Source of the DNA: CAZWCX01 sp964632945
GTDB taxonomy: Bacteria; Planctomycetota; MHYJ01; WSZJ01; CAZWCX01
NCBI GenBank assembly: GCA_964632945.1
Contig: CAZWCX010000005.1
Coordinates: 62,001 to 126,000, forward strand
Direction of reading: 5' to 3'
DNA: 64,000 nt
Below the pieces are notes generated by a model. It saw nothing but the letters and a program-made list of their open reading frames with translations, had not been told where the DNA came from and did not search any database. Positions 33,737 through 42,015 of this stretch are shown here, in pieces (within the stretch, counting starts at the first letter, position 1; each line of letters starts with the position of its first letter). A program made the position numbers and the translations under genes.

Positions 33737-36274
33737 CTACTCGTACCCGATCGCTTCGACCACGTCGATGCGGCCGACCCAGCGCATCGGGATCAGGCCC
33801 GCCAGGACGCCGATGACGACGCCGCCGACGAGGGAGACGGTGACGGCCTTCCAGGGGATCAGGAAGGGGAGGGTGTACCCGGAGCTCTGCAGCGTGATCC
33901 ATTGGATGGGGAACTTGATGACGAACAGGCCCATGGCGACGCCCAGGAGTCCGCTCAAGGTACCGACCCACGCGGCCTCGATTCCGAGGGAAAGGCAGAT
34001 CTGCCCGTGGGAAGCCCCCACGGCGCGGAGGATGCCGATCTGGCGCGCGCGGGTGATCAGGGAGATCACGCCCGTGTTCACCACGCCGATGCCGCCGATC
34101 AGCACGGCGAGGAGGACCTGCGCGTCCGCGAGCGTGAACCACTCGCGGATCACGCGCCGGGCCTGATCGCGGATTTCGTGGGTCTCGTACAGAAACGCGC
34201 GATAGCGGCCCTGGAGCGAGCGCGCGAGGTCGGCGCGAACCGCGGCCACGTCGGCGCCGGGATGGACGCGGAGGTCCAGGTAGGTGAGGCCGTCATCGTC
34301 CCAGAGTTCGCGGTAGACGCCGCGGTCGAGCATGACGACGCCGCGCGGCCACGAGTAGTCCTCCATGGTGGCGAGCACGCGGAAGCGCCGCGGGCCGGTC
34401 CCGGTGCCGAGTTCGATCTCCTCTCCCGGCCGTACGCCGGCGAGGTGGGCGAAGTTCTCCGACACGAGGACGGCGCCGCCTTGCAGCGCGGCGACGCGGC
34501 GCTCGGCCTCCGCCGCGTCCGCGAACCGGCCGAGTTCCACCCGCAGGTCCATGAACTCGCGCATATCGATCGCCAGGACCATGACCGTGGTGTCGCGAAA
34601 CGGGGCGTACTGGACGCGGACGCCGTAGGCGCGGTCGACGCGCGGGTCGCGCACGACCTCCCGGGCCAGCGAGTCGGAGAAGGTGGCGGAATCGTATACG
34701 CCGGCGCCGAGGTCGCGCAGCTGAATGGTGAGGTCCCACGGCATGATCGAGTGCAGCCAGTTGTGGACACTGGTTTCGAACGAATGAAGGGCGCCCCACA
34801 CGGTGACCACGAGAGAGAGGCTGCCGGCGAAGGCGATGACCGTGAGCGCAGTGCGGACGGGGTGCTTGACGATGGTGTCGACGGCGAGGGTGCTTTCGAT
34901 GCGCAGGAATCGCCGGGCGAGCAGGCGGAACCCGCCGCTGCAGGTGAGGATGATCTGCGGCAGGGCGAGGGCGAAGCCGCACACGGCGCCGATCATGGAC
35001 AGGATGATGACCTCGCGTCCGGCTCCGGGGCGGGCGCCGCAGGCGAGGGCGAGGGCGAAGAGCACGGCTCCGGCCGCGCACGGAAGGACGTAACCGCGGC
35101 GCAAGCCCTGTTCGTAGGTGGCGCGGCGGATGGCGACCATCGGGGCGACGCGGGCCGCGGCGAGCGCGGGCAGGACGCCCCCGGCGAGCGCCGTGGACAC
35201 GCCCACGGCGATCGCGGTGGCCGGCACCTCCCAGGGCACCGTCACCTCGCGCACGTCGACGACCTGCGCGAAGAGATTGATGAAACCGGCGACGTGCCGC
35301 AGCGCGAGGCGCGCCAGGCCGATTCCGAGCCCCACGCCGGCGGCCGAGGCCAGCAGGCCGACCAGCCCGGCCTCCAGCGCGATCGCGCCCACGACCTCGC
35401 GGCGGCGCGCGCCGAGCGCGCGCAGGACGCCGATCTCCTTCACCCGCTCGACCACGGACAGCGAGAGCGAGTTGAAGATGATGAACGCCCCGATCAGCAT
35501 CGCCAGCACCGACACGCCGAAGAAAATGGTGCGGAACTGCGAGAGCTGGTAGTCCATGACGGGATTGGTGCGCGGGATCGGTTGGACCGTGTAGTCCGGG
35601 CCGAGAGCGGCCCGCAGGGTCTCCAGGGACGCGCCGCCGAGCGCGACCTCGATGCGGTCCCAGCGCCCGCGCCGTCCGAACGCCCGCTGCGCGGAGGCCA
35701 GGCCCATCACCACCAGGTCCCCGGCCACCGCTTCGGCCGGACCGGCGGCGTCGAAGATCCCCGCGAGCGTGAAGGGGCGCAACCCGGCGCGGGTTTGCAG
35801 CGTCAGGGTCGACCCGCGCGCGAGGCCGTGACGCGTCGCCAGCGACCGCGCCACGATCACCGCATCGGGCCGGAGCAGCAGGGCCGCCACGTCGACGTCG
35901 GCGCCGGCCGCGTCGAGCCGGTACTCCCGCAGCGCGGCGTCGCGAACGAAATCGATCCCCAGGACCAGAAGCGTGCGTCCCAGCTCGGGCGCCGCCGCAG
36001 GCTCCTGCACCAGCGGCGCCGCCCGCACGCCGGGGACCGATTCCACCCGGGCGAGCGCCTCGGGATTCACGCCCGCGCCGCGCGTGACCACCGCGTCGGC
36101 CTTGCCGGCCAGCCGTTCGACGGAGCGCTCGAACGCGCGCAGGATGCTGTGCTCCGTCGCCCGCATCGAGACGAACAGCGCGACCGCGAGCGCCACCGAG
36201 ACCCCGGCGAGCGAAAAGCGCAGTCGACGACGGTACAGGTACCGCAGCGAGAAGGCCCGGAAGAGCCGGATCAC
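33737..36274 (-). CDS. ABC transporter permease, FtsX/MacB type
   Basis: 845 residues from a GTG that starts 1 nt after the stop of the ATPase gene. Ten membrane helices are visible in the arrangement of large FtsX-family permeases: one N-terminal helix (FSLAGVSVALAVALFVSM), a periplasmic MacB-like domain, three helices (from FFGVSVLAMLIGAFIIFNSL), two more in the centre (VLPCAAGAVLFALALACG and IILSMIGAVCGFALAL), then the repeat with helix, periplasmic domain and three final helices ending at LVGGVVIGVLAGLIPMRW. The motif VKEIGVLRALGARRREV is the coupling-helix signature for the ATPase. It should export or extract lipids, lipoproteins or peptides using ATP; the substrate is unknown. Confidence 0.92.
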   Translation of the reverse strand: MIRLFRAFSLRYLYRRRLRFSLAGVSVALAVALFVSMRATEHSILRAFERSVERLAGKADAVVTRGAGVNPEALARVESVPGVRAAPLVQEPAAAPELGRTLLVLGIDFVRDAALREYRLDAAGADVDVAALLLRPDAVIVARSLATRHGLARGSTLTLQTRAGLRPFTLAGIFDAAGPAEAVAGDLVVMGLASAQRAFGRRGRWDRIEVALGGASLETLRAALGPDYTVQPIPRTNPVMDYQLSQFRTIFFGVSVLAMLIGAFIIFNSLSLSVVERVKEIGVLRALGARRREVVGAIALEAGLVGLLASAAGVGLGIGLARLALRHVAGFINLFAQVVDVREVTVPWEVPATAIAVGVSTALAGGVLPALAAARVAPMVAIRRATYEQGLRRGYVLPCAAGAVLFALALACGARPGAGREVIILSMIGAVCGFALALPQIILTCSGGFRLLARRFLRIESTLAVDTIVKHPVRTALTVIAFAGSLSLVVTVWGALHSFETSVHNWLHSIMPWDLTIQLRDLGAGVYDSATFSDSLAREVVRDPRVDRAYGVRVQYAPFRDTTVMVLAIDMREFMDLRVELGRFADAAEAERRVAALQGGAVLVSENFAHLAGVRPGEEIELGTGTGPRRFRVLATMEDYSWPRGVVMLDRGVYRELWDDDGLTYLDLRVHPGADVAAVRADLARSLQGRYRAFLYETHEIRDQARRVIREWFTLADAQVLLAVLIGGIGVVNTGVISLITRARQIGILRAVGASHGQICLSLGIEAAWVGTLSGLLGVAMGLFVIKFPIQWITLQSSGYTLPFLIPWKAVTVSLVGGVVIGVLAGLIPMRWVGRIDVVEAIGYE

Positions 36275-36275
36275 C

Positions 36276-36944
36276 CTAGCCCCCTTCCAGTTGCCCGTCG
36301 CGAACGGTGATGCGGCGACGCGCGTGCTCGGCCACCTTGGGGTCGTGCGTGACGATCACCACCGTCATCTTCCCCTCCGCGGCCACCTCCTGCAGCAGCG
36401 CCATGATCCCCGCGCCGGTCGCGGAATCGAGGTTCCCCGTCGGCTCGTCGCCGAGCAGGATCTCGGGCGAGCCCGCCAGCGCGCGCGCGATCGCGACCCG
36501 TTGCATCTCGCCGCCGGACAGTTCGTCCGGCAGGTGACTCGAGCGGCCCGAGAGCCCCACCCGTTCGAGCAGGCCGCTCGCCCGTTCGCTCACCTCGGCC
36601 ATCCGGGCGCCGTCCAGAAGGAGCGGGAGCGAGACATTTTCCAGGACCGTGAAGGTGGGGATCAGGTTGAAGAACTGAAAGACGAAGCCGATCCGGCGTC
36701 GGCGGAACAGTGTGCGTTCGCCGTCGGTCAGGTCCGCCGTCGACCGCCCTTCGATGTCGATTCGGCCCGACGTGGGCAGGTCCAGCGCCCCCGCGAGGTG
36801 AAGGAGGGTGCTTTTTCCGGAACCGGAAGGCCCCATCACCGCCAGGAACTCGCCGCGGTCGATCCGCAAGGAAACGCCGCGCAAGGCGCGCACTTCCCGA
36901 CGCCCCTGGACGTAGGTCTTGCACACCTGGTGGAATTCGATCAT
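36276..36944 (-). CDS. ABC transporter ATPase, LolD/MacB type
   Basis: 222 residues from the ATG at 36944. Walker A GPSGSGKST, Q loop in VFQFFNLIPTFTVLENV, signature LSGGEMQRVAIARAL, Walker B ILLGDEPTGNLD and the switch His in VIVTHDPKV are all intact. The LIPTFTVLENV and GNLD motifs are typical of the LolD/MacB/FtsE group. It is the partner of the permease encoded 1 nt downstream; no periplasmic adaptor gene is present, so this may be a two-part exporter or use an adaptor elsewhere. Confidence 0.95.
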   Translation of the reverse strand: MIEFHQVCKTYVQGRREVRALRGVSLRIDRGEFLAVMGPSGSGKSTLLHLAGALDLPTSGRIDIEGRSTADLTDGERTLFRRRRIGFVFQFFNLIPTFTVLENVSLPLLLDGARMAEVSERASGLLERVGLSGRSSHLPDELSGGEMQRVAIARALAGSPEILLGDEPTGNLDSATGAGIMALLQEVAAEGKMTVVIVTHDPKVAEHARRRITVRDGQLEGG

Positions 36945-37267
36945 GGTTCCCTCGAGTCTCCCGGACCCGGGATGGTACGGGGGAATTTCGTGGGGCGCAA
37001 GCGTTGGGGGGGCGAGGGTCCCCCGGGAAGTCCGCCATACGCCTTCCGTCTCCGGCAAATCGGGCTCCGACGCGCCGAAGCCGGGATGAGCGGGGTGCGG
37101 CACGGCCGCGGCCGGTGGCGTCCGGACGAGGAGAAGCGAGCCCGGCGTGGGGGGAGCGAGCACGGCCGGGATGCACGCGCACGGGCTGAACCGGGCGGTC
37201 GGCGCGCCGAACCGGGTCGATTCCGCGGCCCCGGGACGTGCCCCCCGTCCGATCGGGCCGGGTCGGA
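36945..37267. other. Intergenic region with a weak promoter candidate
   Basis: No gene is supported here. On the minus strand TTGCGC (36995-37000) and TACCAT (36972-36977) with a 17-nt spacer could drive the ABC genes, with a leader of about 20 nt, but the -35 box matches only half of the consensus. The rest is GC-rich sequence without clear repeats. Confidence 0.35.
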
Positions 37268-39058
37268 TCAGCGGCCGTCGCCGGCGCGCAGCGCGTCCAG
37301 GATGCCGGGACCGGGCGCCGGGGGGGAGGCCAGCGGGTCCGAGCCTTCCAGGGGATCGACCACGGTCGAGGGATCCCGGCCCGTCGCCTTCGCCGCTTCG
37401 CGCAGGTACGCCAGCCGGCGCGCCTTCGCGTCCTGATGGTACCGCAGTTGGCGCGACACGATCGAGTCCACCGCACGATTCGCCAGGGCCTCGGCCTCCG
37501 CCGACCCGGGGCGAATCCCCCGGGTCTCCTCGTCGAATTGCTCTTTCCAGATCCGCAACGCGCTCACCACGCGGGCGAAGGCCTTGCCGTGGTAATGGAA
37601 GATCAGATCGATCTCCGGCCCGGAGTGCGTCGTGACGAAGTCGTATGGATCATCGCCCGCGTCCGGCCGGAAGGCCATTGGACCGCGAAGTTCCTTGCGG
37701 CCCACCGCCCGGATGGCGTTGTAGAGCGGCTCGGCTTCCGGGGACGACTTCTCCACCATCTTGAGCGCGAGGATGCGCGCATACTCGGGCGATCCGCGCT
37801 CCGCCTTCGCGCGGGCGATGGCTGCGCGCGCCTCCGCTTCGAAGGCGGCGTCCCCCTTCACCGCGCGCTCGAAGACCTCGCGCAGCCGCGCGTTGGCGAT
37901 CGCCCCCGGATTCCCGGCCTCCCACGCGGGCCGCGCCTCCAGGTAGCTCTTCTCGAAATAGTCTTCGAGCAGCCGGTGAAAGTTGTCGAGGATCCGCGAG
38001 CCCACCGAGACCAGGGTAACGCGGTCGTCCGGCAGTTTGTCGATCGCATACAACACCCGCGGGTCGATTCCGTCGGTTCGCCCCTCGACCTTCACCCGAT
38101 GCACCGCGGCGCGGAACTCCTCGAGCGGGATCGAGCGCAAGGGCTCGGGCTTGGCCGGGTCGAACGCCCCCGTGGAGCCGTGTCCGCCCAAGAGTCCGAA
38201 CAGGCGCGTGGCGCTGCGAAAGGCGCGCTTCGCCTTCTCCATGGCGATGTGCTTGACCGCGTCGACGAAAAACTTCGGGCTTCCCGAAAGGGTGGTGTGA
38301 ATCTGGTTGCCCAGGTCCTCGATCCCGTGGAAGGAGTTTCCGGCGAAGCTCGCGGCGAGCCAGTCGCTTCCCGCCCCGCCCCACGCCTTGGCCAGCACCG
38401 CCAGGCGGGTGTAGTTCTCGCTGAATTCCGGCGCGGATCCCAGATCCACTTCGGGCGTGAGCGAAAAGTTCGAGGGATCCGTAAGCGCCACCCAGTAGGA
38501 GCCCGACTTCTGCTTGTTCCGATTCATCGCCCCGTGAGCGTCGAACTGGCTCGCGGTCCCGACCCGGCCGCCGAACCAGACCGTCTTCGGGTCGTACGGG
38601 ATCGCCTTCCCGTCCGGGCCGATCAGGACCTTCCCGTCGACCGTGAGCACGCGGTCCTGATTGCGCTCGTCGGTGTCCGGATGGATCGATCCTTCCCGGT
38701 AGGCGGTGCGGGAGTCGCGGATCGACGCGTCGGCCGCGTCGAACCCCACCACGTCCTTGTCGGGATTGAGCGCGAGGAAGTGCTTGAACGCGCGCGCGTC
38801 GAACGATGCGGCGCTGGGGTAGGCGGTCCGGAACGTCGGATTGCGCGCGGCGCGGGCGTAGAAGAACTCGCGGAAGTCGTCCAGTTCCGGTCCGGCGGGC
38901 GGATCGATCGGGACGGCGGCAGCCTTGCCGAAGGCGAAGTCATAAAAGTCCCGGTGGACCTCGAGCGAATACCCGGTAATCGTCACCGGGTAGATCGCGG
39001 CGACGGCAAGGAGAAGGAAGAAGCGACGGAGAGACGGATCGCGGCGCGAACGGGTCAT
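37268..39058 (-). CDS. Exported zinc phospholipase C / S1-P1 nuclease-like protein
   Basis: 596 residues with an N-terminal signal segment (RRFFLLLAVAAIYPVTITGY) that leads directly into SLEVHRDFYDFAF. The centre holds HGIEDLGNQIH: His244, Asp248 and His254 with the exact HxxxDxxxxxH spacing of zinc-dependent phospholipase C and P1 nuclease enzymes. Other likely zinc ligands are His35 near the N-terminus, the acidic cluster EGSIHPDTDE (122-131) and His175 in QFDAHG. The fold is predicted mostly helical, which fits that superfamily. The C-terminal 250 residues are helical and of unknown role. Substrate could be phospholipid or nucleic acid. It is a single gene, probably exported. Confidence 0.65.
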   Translation of the reverse strand: MTRSRRDPSLRRFFLLLAVAAIYPVTITGYSLEVHRDFYDFAFGKAAAVPIDPPAGPELDDFREFFYARAARNPTFRTAYPSAASFDARAFKHFLALNPDKDVVGFDAADASIRDSRTAYREGSIHPDTDERNQDRVLTVDGKVLIGPDGKAIPYDPKTVWFGGRVGTASQFDAHGAMNRNKQKSGSYWVALTDPSNFSLTPEVDLGSAPEFSENYTRLAVLAKAWGGAGSDWLAASFAGNSFHGIEDLGNQIHTTLSGSPKFFVDAVKHIAMEKAKRAFRSATRLFGLLGGHGSTGAFDPAKPEPLRSIPLEEFRAAVHRVKVEGRTDGIDPRVLYAIDKLPDDRVTLVSVGSRILDNFHRLLEDYFEKSYLEARPAWEAGNPGAIANARLREVFERAVKGDAAFEAEARAAIARAKAERGSPEYARILALKMVEKSSPEAEPLYNAIRAVGRKELRGPMAFRPDAGDDPYDFVTTHSGPEIDLIFHYHGKAFARVVSALRIWKEQFDEETRGIRPGSAEAEALANRAVDSIVSRQLRYHQDAKARRLAYLREAAKATGRDPSTVVDPLEGSDPLASPPAPGPGILDALRAGDGR

Positions 39059-39227
39059 GGTCTCGGCCTCCAGCCCAGGGGACGGACTCCGGCGAGGGGT
39101 GGGGGAGCAATTTCAGGGCCGGGCGGACCGGAAATCGCAACGTTCGAATGGGGCAGGAGTAGCGGAAAGCAGCGCGAGCGGGCCGGAGCCCGCTCGCCGT
39201 GCAAGTTCCAGGATGTGGGATGGGCGA

Positions 39228-41729
39228 TCAGCGACGCGGAGGGCGGCCGCGACCGCCGCGGGAATCTCCGCCGCTGCGCCGACGGGGCGGCGGTTCGTCG
39301 CGGTGCCGGCGCGAGTCCGGGGCGTCGGACCGGTTGCCGCCGCGGGGGCGGCCGGAATCATACCGGGATTCGCGGTCGGCGCCACGGTCCCCGCGCCGCG
39401 GGGCGGGGCCGTCGCCGCGGGGGAAGTCATCCGTCGAGTCATACCGGTCGCGGTGACCGCGCTCCCGATCCACCGGGTCCGAAGGGCGCGATCGCGCGGA
39501 CTCCCGGCGCGGCGGACGATCGTCGTACGGGCGACGATCCGGATCCCCGGCGGGCTCGCGTGGCCGCAGGGGACGCCGGGGACGGGAGAGTTCCTCCGGG
39601 CGGTGGTCCTCCTCGTACGGGCGGCGTTCGCTGCCTCGCCCCCGGTGCGGTTCGTAATCGCCGCGGGCGCGGTCGGCGTCCGGGTAGTCGCGGTCGTCTT
39701 CATGGCCGCGGCGATGGCTGCGCGGCGGTTCCTCGTCCCGGCGGCGGGAATCGCGGGAGCGCCAGGGCTCCTCGAAACGAACCCCGGATCCGCGACGGGC
39801 GGGCGGTTCGTCTGCCGGTCGGGCGGAGTCGCGACGACGCGGGTCGCCGCCGGAGGGTCGCGCATCCGTGCGCCGGGGCGCCTCGCGCGGCCGCTCGCTG
39901 CGTCGGCCTCGTCCGGAGCCCCCGCCGCGTTCGTCGCCGCGCCCGCGGGGGCCGCGGAAGCCCGGTTTCGGGCGTCGTTCGGACGCCGGTTCGGGCAGGT
40001 CGAAGCGGTCGATCTCCTCCTCCTGACGTTCGGAAGCTCGGGCCGCGCCGAACTCCAGGTCGTCGTAGTCGTCGGCGCCGCCGTCCATCGGCTCCATGTA
40101 GATGTCCTGGGGGCGCACCGGCCGGTCCAGGTAAGGCGGGCGGGCGGCGGGCGAAGGAGCGGGCCGGTCCAGGGCGGCGGGTCGCGCCGGCGGCAAGGGG
40201 TCTTCGGGTTCACGGCGTGGGGGGGCCGGCCGCGGCGGCGGTTCGAGGTGGGCGGCGGGGGCGGAGCGGCGCCCGGGGGCATCGTCCTCCCGGTACCGCC
40301 GCGGCGGGTCCTCGTGCCGGGGCGAATCCGCGGACCGTCGCGGCTTCGGTTCGTGACGGCCGGGTCCGTCCGCCGGCCGGCGTCGCGGAGGTTCCTCGCG
40401 GGGCCAGTCGCGTGCGGATCGCCGGCCCGGCGCTTCCCGGTGCGGCCCTGCGCCCTCGTCCACGTCGGGATGGGTGCGCACCACTTCGGCGGCATGTTCG
40501 TGCTCGCGCATCCGATCCATCGCCCCCACGGCGTGGACCGGCGGAGGAGGCGGGTGCGGCGCGGAGAGTTCCCGCGGCGGGGCCGGTTGGGGCAGGTCAT
40601 CCACCCTCTCGGTGGGAATCTCCTTATCGATCAGTTTCTCGATCGCATTCAGTTCCTTCCCCTGCCCGGGGGTGACGAAGGTATACGCCACGCCGTCCTT
40701 GCCCATGCGCGCGGTGCGTCCGATGCGATGGACATAGTTCTCCGGGTCTTCGGGGATGTCGAAATTGATCACGTGCGTGATGTTGTCGACGTCGATGCCG
40801 CGGCCGACCAGGTCGGTGGAGACGAGGAACCGGATGCGGCCCTCGCGGAACTTCGCCATGATCGCATTCCGGCGGTTCTGCTCCATGTCGCCGTGCATCG
40901 GCGTCACGCCGTCCACGTCGCGCGCGAGGCGGCGCGCGAGATCGTCCGCATCGACCTTGCGCTTGCAGAAAATGATGCAACGCGGCGGTTCATCGCGGGT
41001 GATCAGGCGCAGCAGGGTTTCGGCCTTCCGCTGCTGCGGCACGGCGAAATAGGTCTGGCGGATCGACTCGACCGTCTTGGTCTCCGCGGGGATCTCGACC
41101 TCCACCGGATTGACCATGTAGCGGGAGGCGAGACGGCGGACGGGCGGTTCCATGGTCGCGGACAGCAACAGGGTCTGCCGTTCGCGCGGGAGTTGGCGCA
41201 GGATCTTCTCGATATCCGGCCGGAACCCGATGTCGAGCATCCGGTCGGCCTCGTCGAGCACTACATGCCGGATGTCGCGCACCGGCAGGTCCCCGTTGCG
41301 CAGATGATGGATCACGCGTCCCGGGGTGCCGACGACGATCTGGCAACCCCGCCGCAGGTCCTCGATCTGCTTGCGGAGGGAGTGGCCGCCGACGAGCGTG
41401 CCGAAGTACACGCCGAACCCGTTGGCGAGGCGTTCCCCCTCGTACACGATCTGTACGGCGAGCTCACGGGTCGGCGCCAGGACGATTGCCTGGGGATCCA
41501 GGCCATCCGTATGAATGCGCTGCAGGATCGGCAGCAGGTAGGCGGCCGTCTTGCCGGTGCCGGTCTGGGCCTGGCCGATGCAGTCCCGCCCCGTTGCGGC
41601 CTCAGGGATGAACTTCGCCTGGATCGGGGTGGGTTGCTCGTAGCCGATTCGTTCCAGCGCGAGCAGCGCGCGACGGTCGAGGGGCAGGTCGGCGAACGAC
41701 TCGACCTCGGGAAGGTGGGGCCTACGCAA
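39228..41729 (-). CDS. DEAD-box RNA helicase with very long disordered C-terminus
   Basis: 833 residues from a TTG at 41729, chosen because GGAGGA lies 6 nt upstream and the protein then begins right before the helicase core. The core (about 10-365) has the Q motif GYEQPTPIQ, motif I AQTGTGKT with Lys60, Ia PTRELA, II DEAD (159-162), III SAT, V STDLVGRGIDV and VI HRIGRTAR, as in the RhlE group. Residues about 370-833 are low complexity, dominated by Arg, Pro, Asp, Glu and Ser with repeated RRDSRR- and RGRG-like stretches. Such tails bind RNA and can drive condensate formation. Likely roles are ribosome assembly or RNA decay. Confidence 0.92.
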   Translation of the reverse strand: MRRPHLPEVESFADLPLDRRALLALERIGYEQPTPIQAKFIPEAATGRDCIGQAQTGTGKTAAYLLPILQRIHTDGLDPQAIVLAPTRELAVQIVYEGERLANGFGVYFGTLVGGHSLRKQIEDLRRGCQIVVGTPGRVIHHLRNGDLPVRDIRHVVLDEADRMLDIGFRPDIEKILRQLPRERQTLLLSATMEPPVRRLASRYMVNPVEVEIPAETKTVESIRQTYFAVPQQRKAETLLRLITRDEPPRCIIFCKRKVDADDLARRLARDVDGVTPMHGDMEQNRRNAIMAKFREGRIRFLVSTDLVGRGIDVDNITHVINFDIPEDPENYVHRIGRTARMGKDGVAYTFVTPGQGKELNAIEKLIDKEIPTERVDDLPQPAPPRELSAPHPPPPPVHAVGAMDRMREHEHAAEVVRTHPDVDEGAGPHREAPGRRSARDWPREEPPRRRPADGPGRHEPKPRRSADSPRHEDPPRRYREDDAPGRRSAPAAHLEPPPRPAPPRREPEDPLPPARPAALDRPAPSPAARPPYLDRPVRPQDIYMEPMDGGADDYDDLEFGAARASERQEEEIDRFDLPEPASERRPKPGFRGPRGRGDERGGGSGRGRRSERPREAPRRTDARPSGGDPRRRDSARPADEPPARRGSGVRFEEPWRSRDSRRRDEEPPRSHRRGHEDDRDYPDADRARGDYEPHRGRGSERRPYEEDHRPEELSRPRRPLRPREPAGDPDRRPYDDRPPRRESARSRPSDPVDRERGHRDRYDSTDDFPRGDGPAPRRGDRGADRESRYDSGRPRGGNRSDAPDSRRHRDEPPPRRRSGGDSRGGRGRPPRR

Positions 41730-42015
41730 TACGATTCCTCCGTGGATGATCAAGCGCTCGCGTGGGGGAACCGTCGGGGCTCGTGGGGCGCCCGGGGGTC
41801 CGCACATCAAGCGGGCGCGGAGGACGCAGACGCGTCCGTACCTCGCGCGTTCTGCGGGCTCCCGGCGGCGGACCGCCCGATCCCGCAGGACCGCATCAGT
41901 GTACTGGCTCGATCCCCGCCGCGCCAGAGGAAAGCGGTAGGCGATCACCGTTTCTGCTTCCGGGGGGAGGGGTGGCTTGGTAGAAGGGAGGACGCTCGGA
42001 CGGGAGGACTGCGTC

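Noticed and set aside
33644..36310. An 888-codon plus-strand frame with His/Asp/Glu/Gly-rich sequence
   Set aside because: Mirror of the FtsX-type permease gene; composition only.
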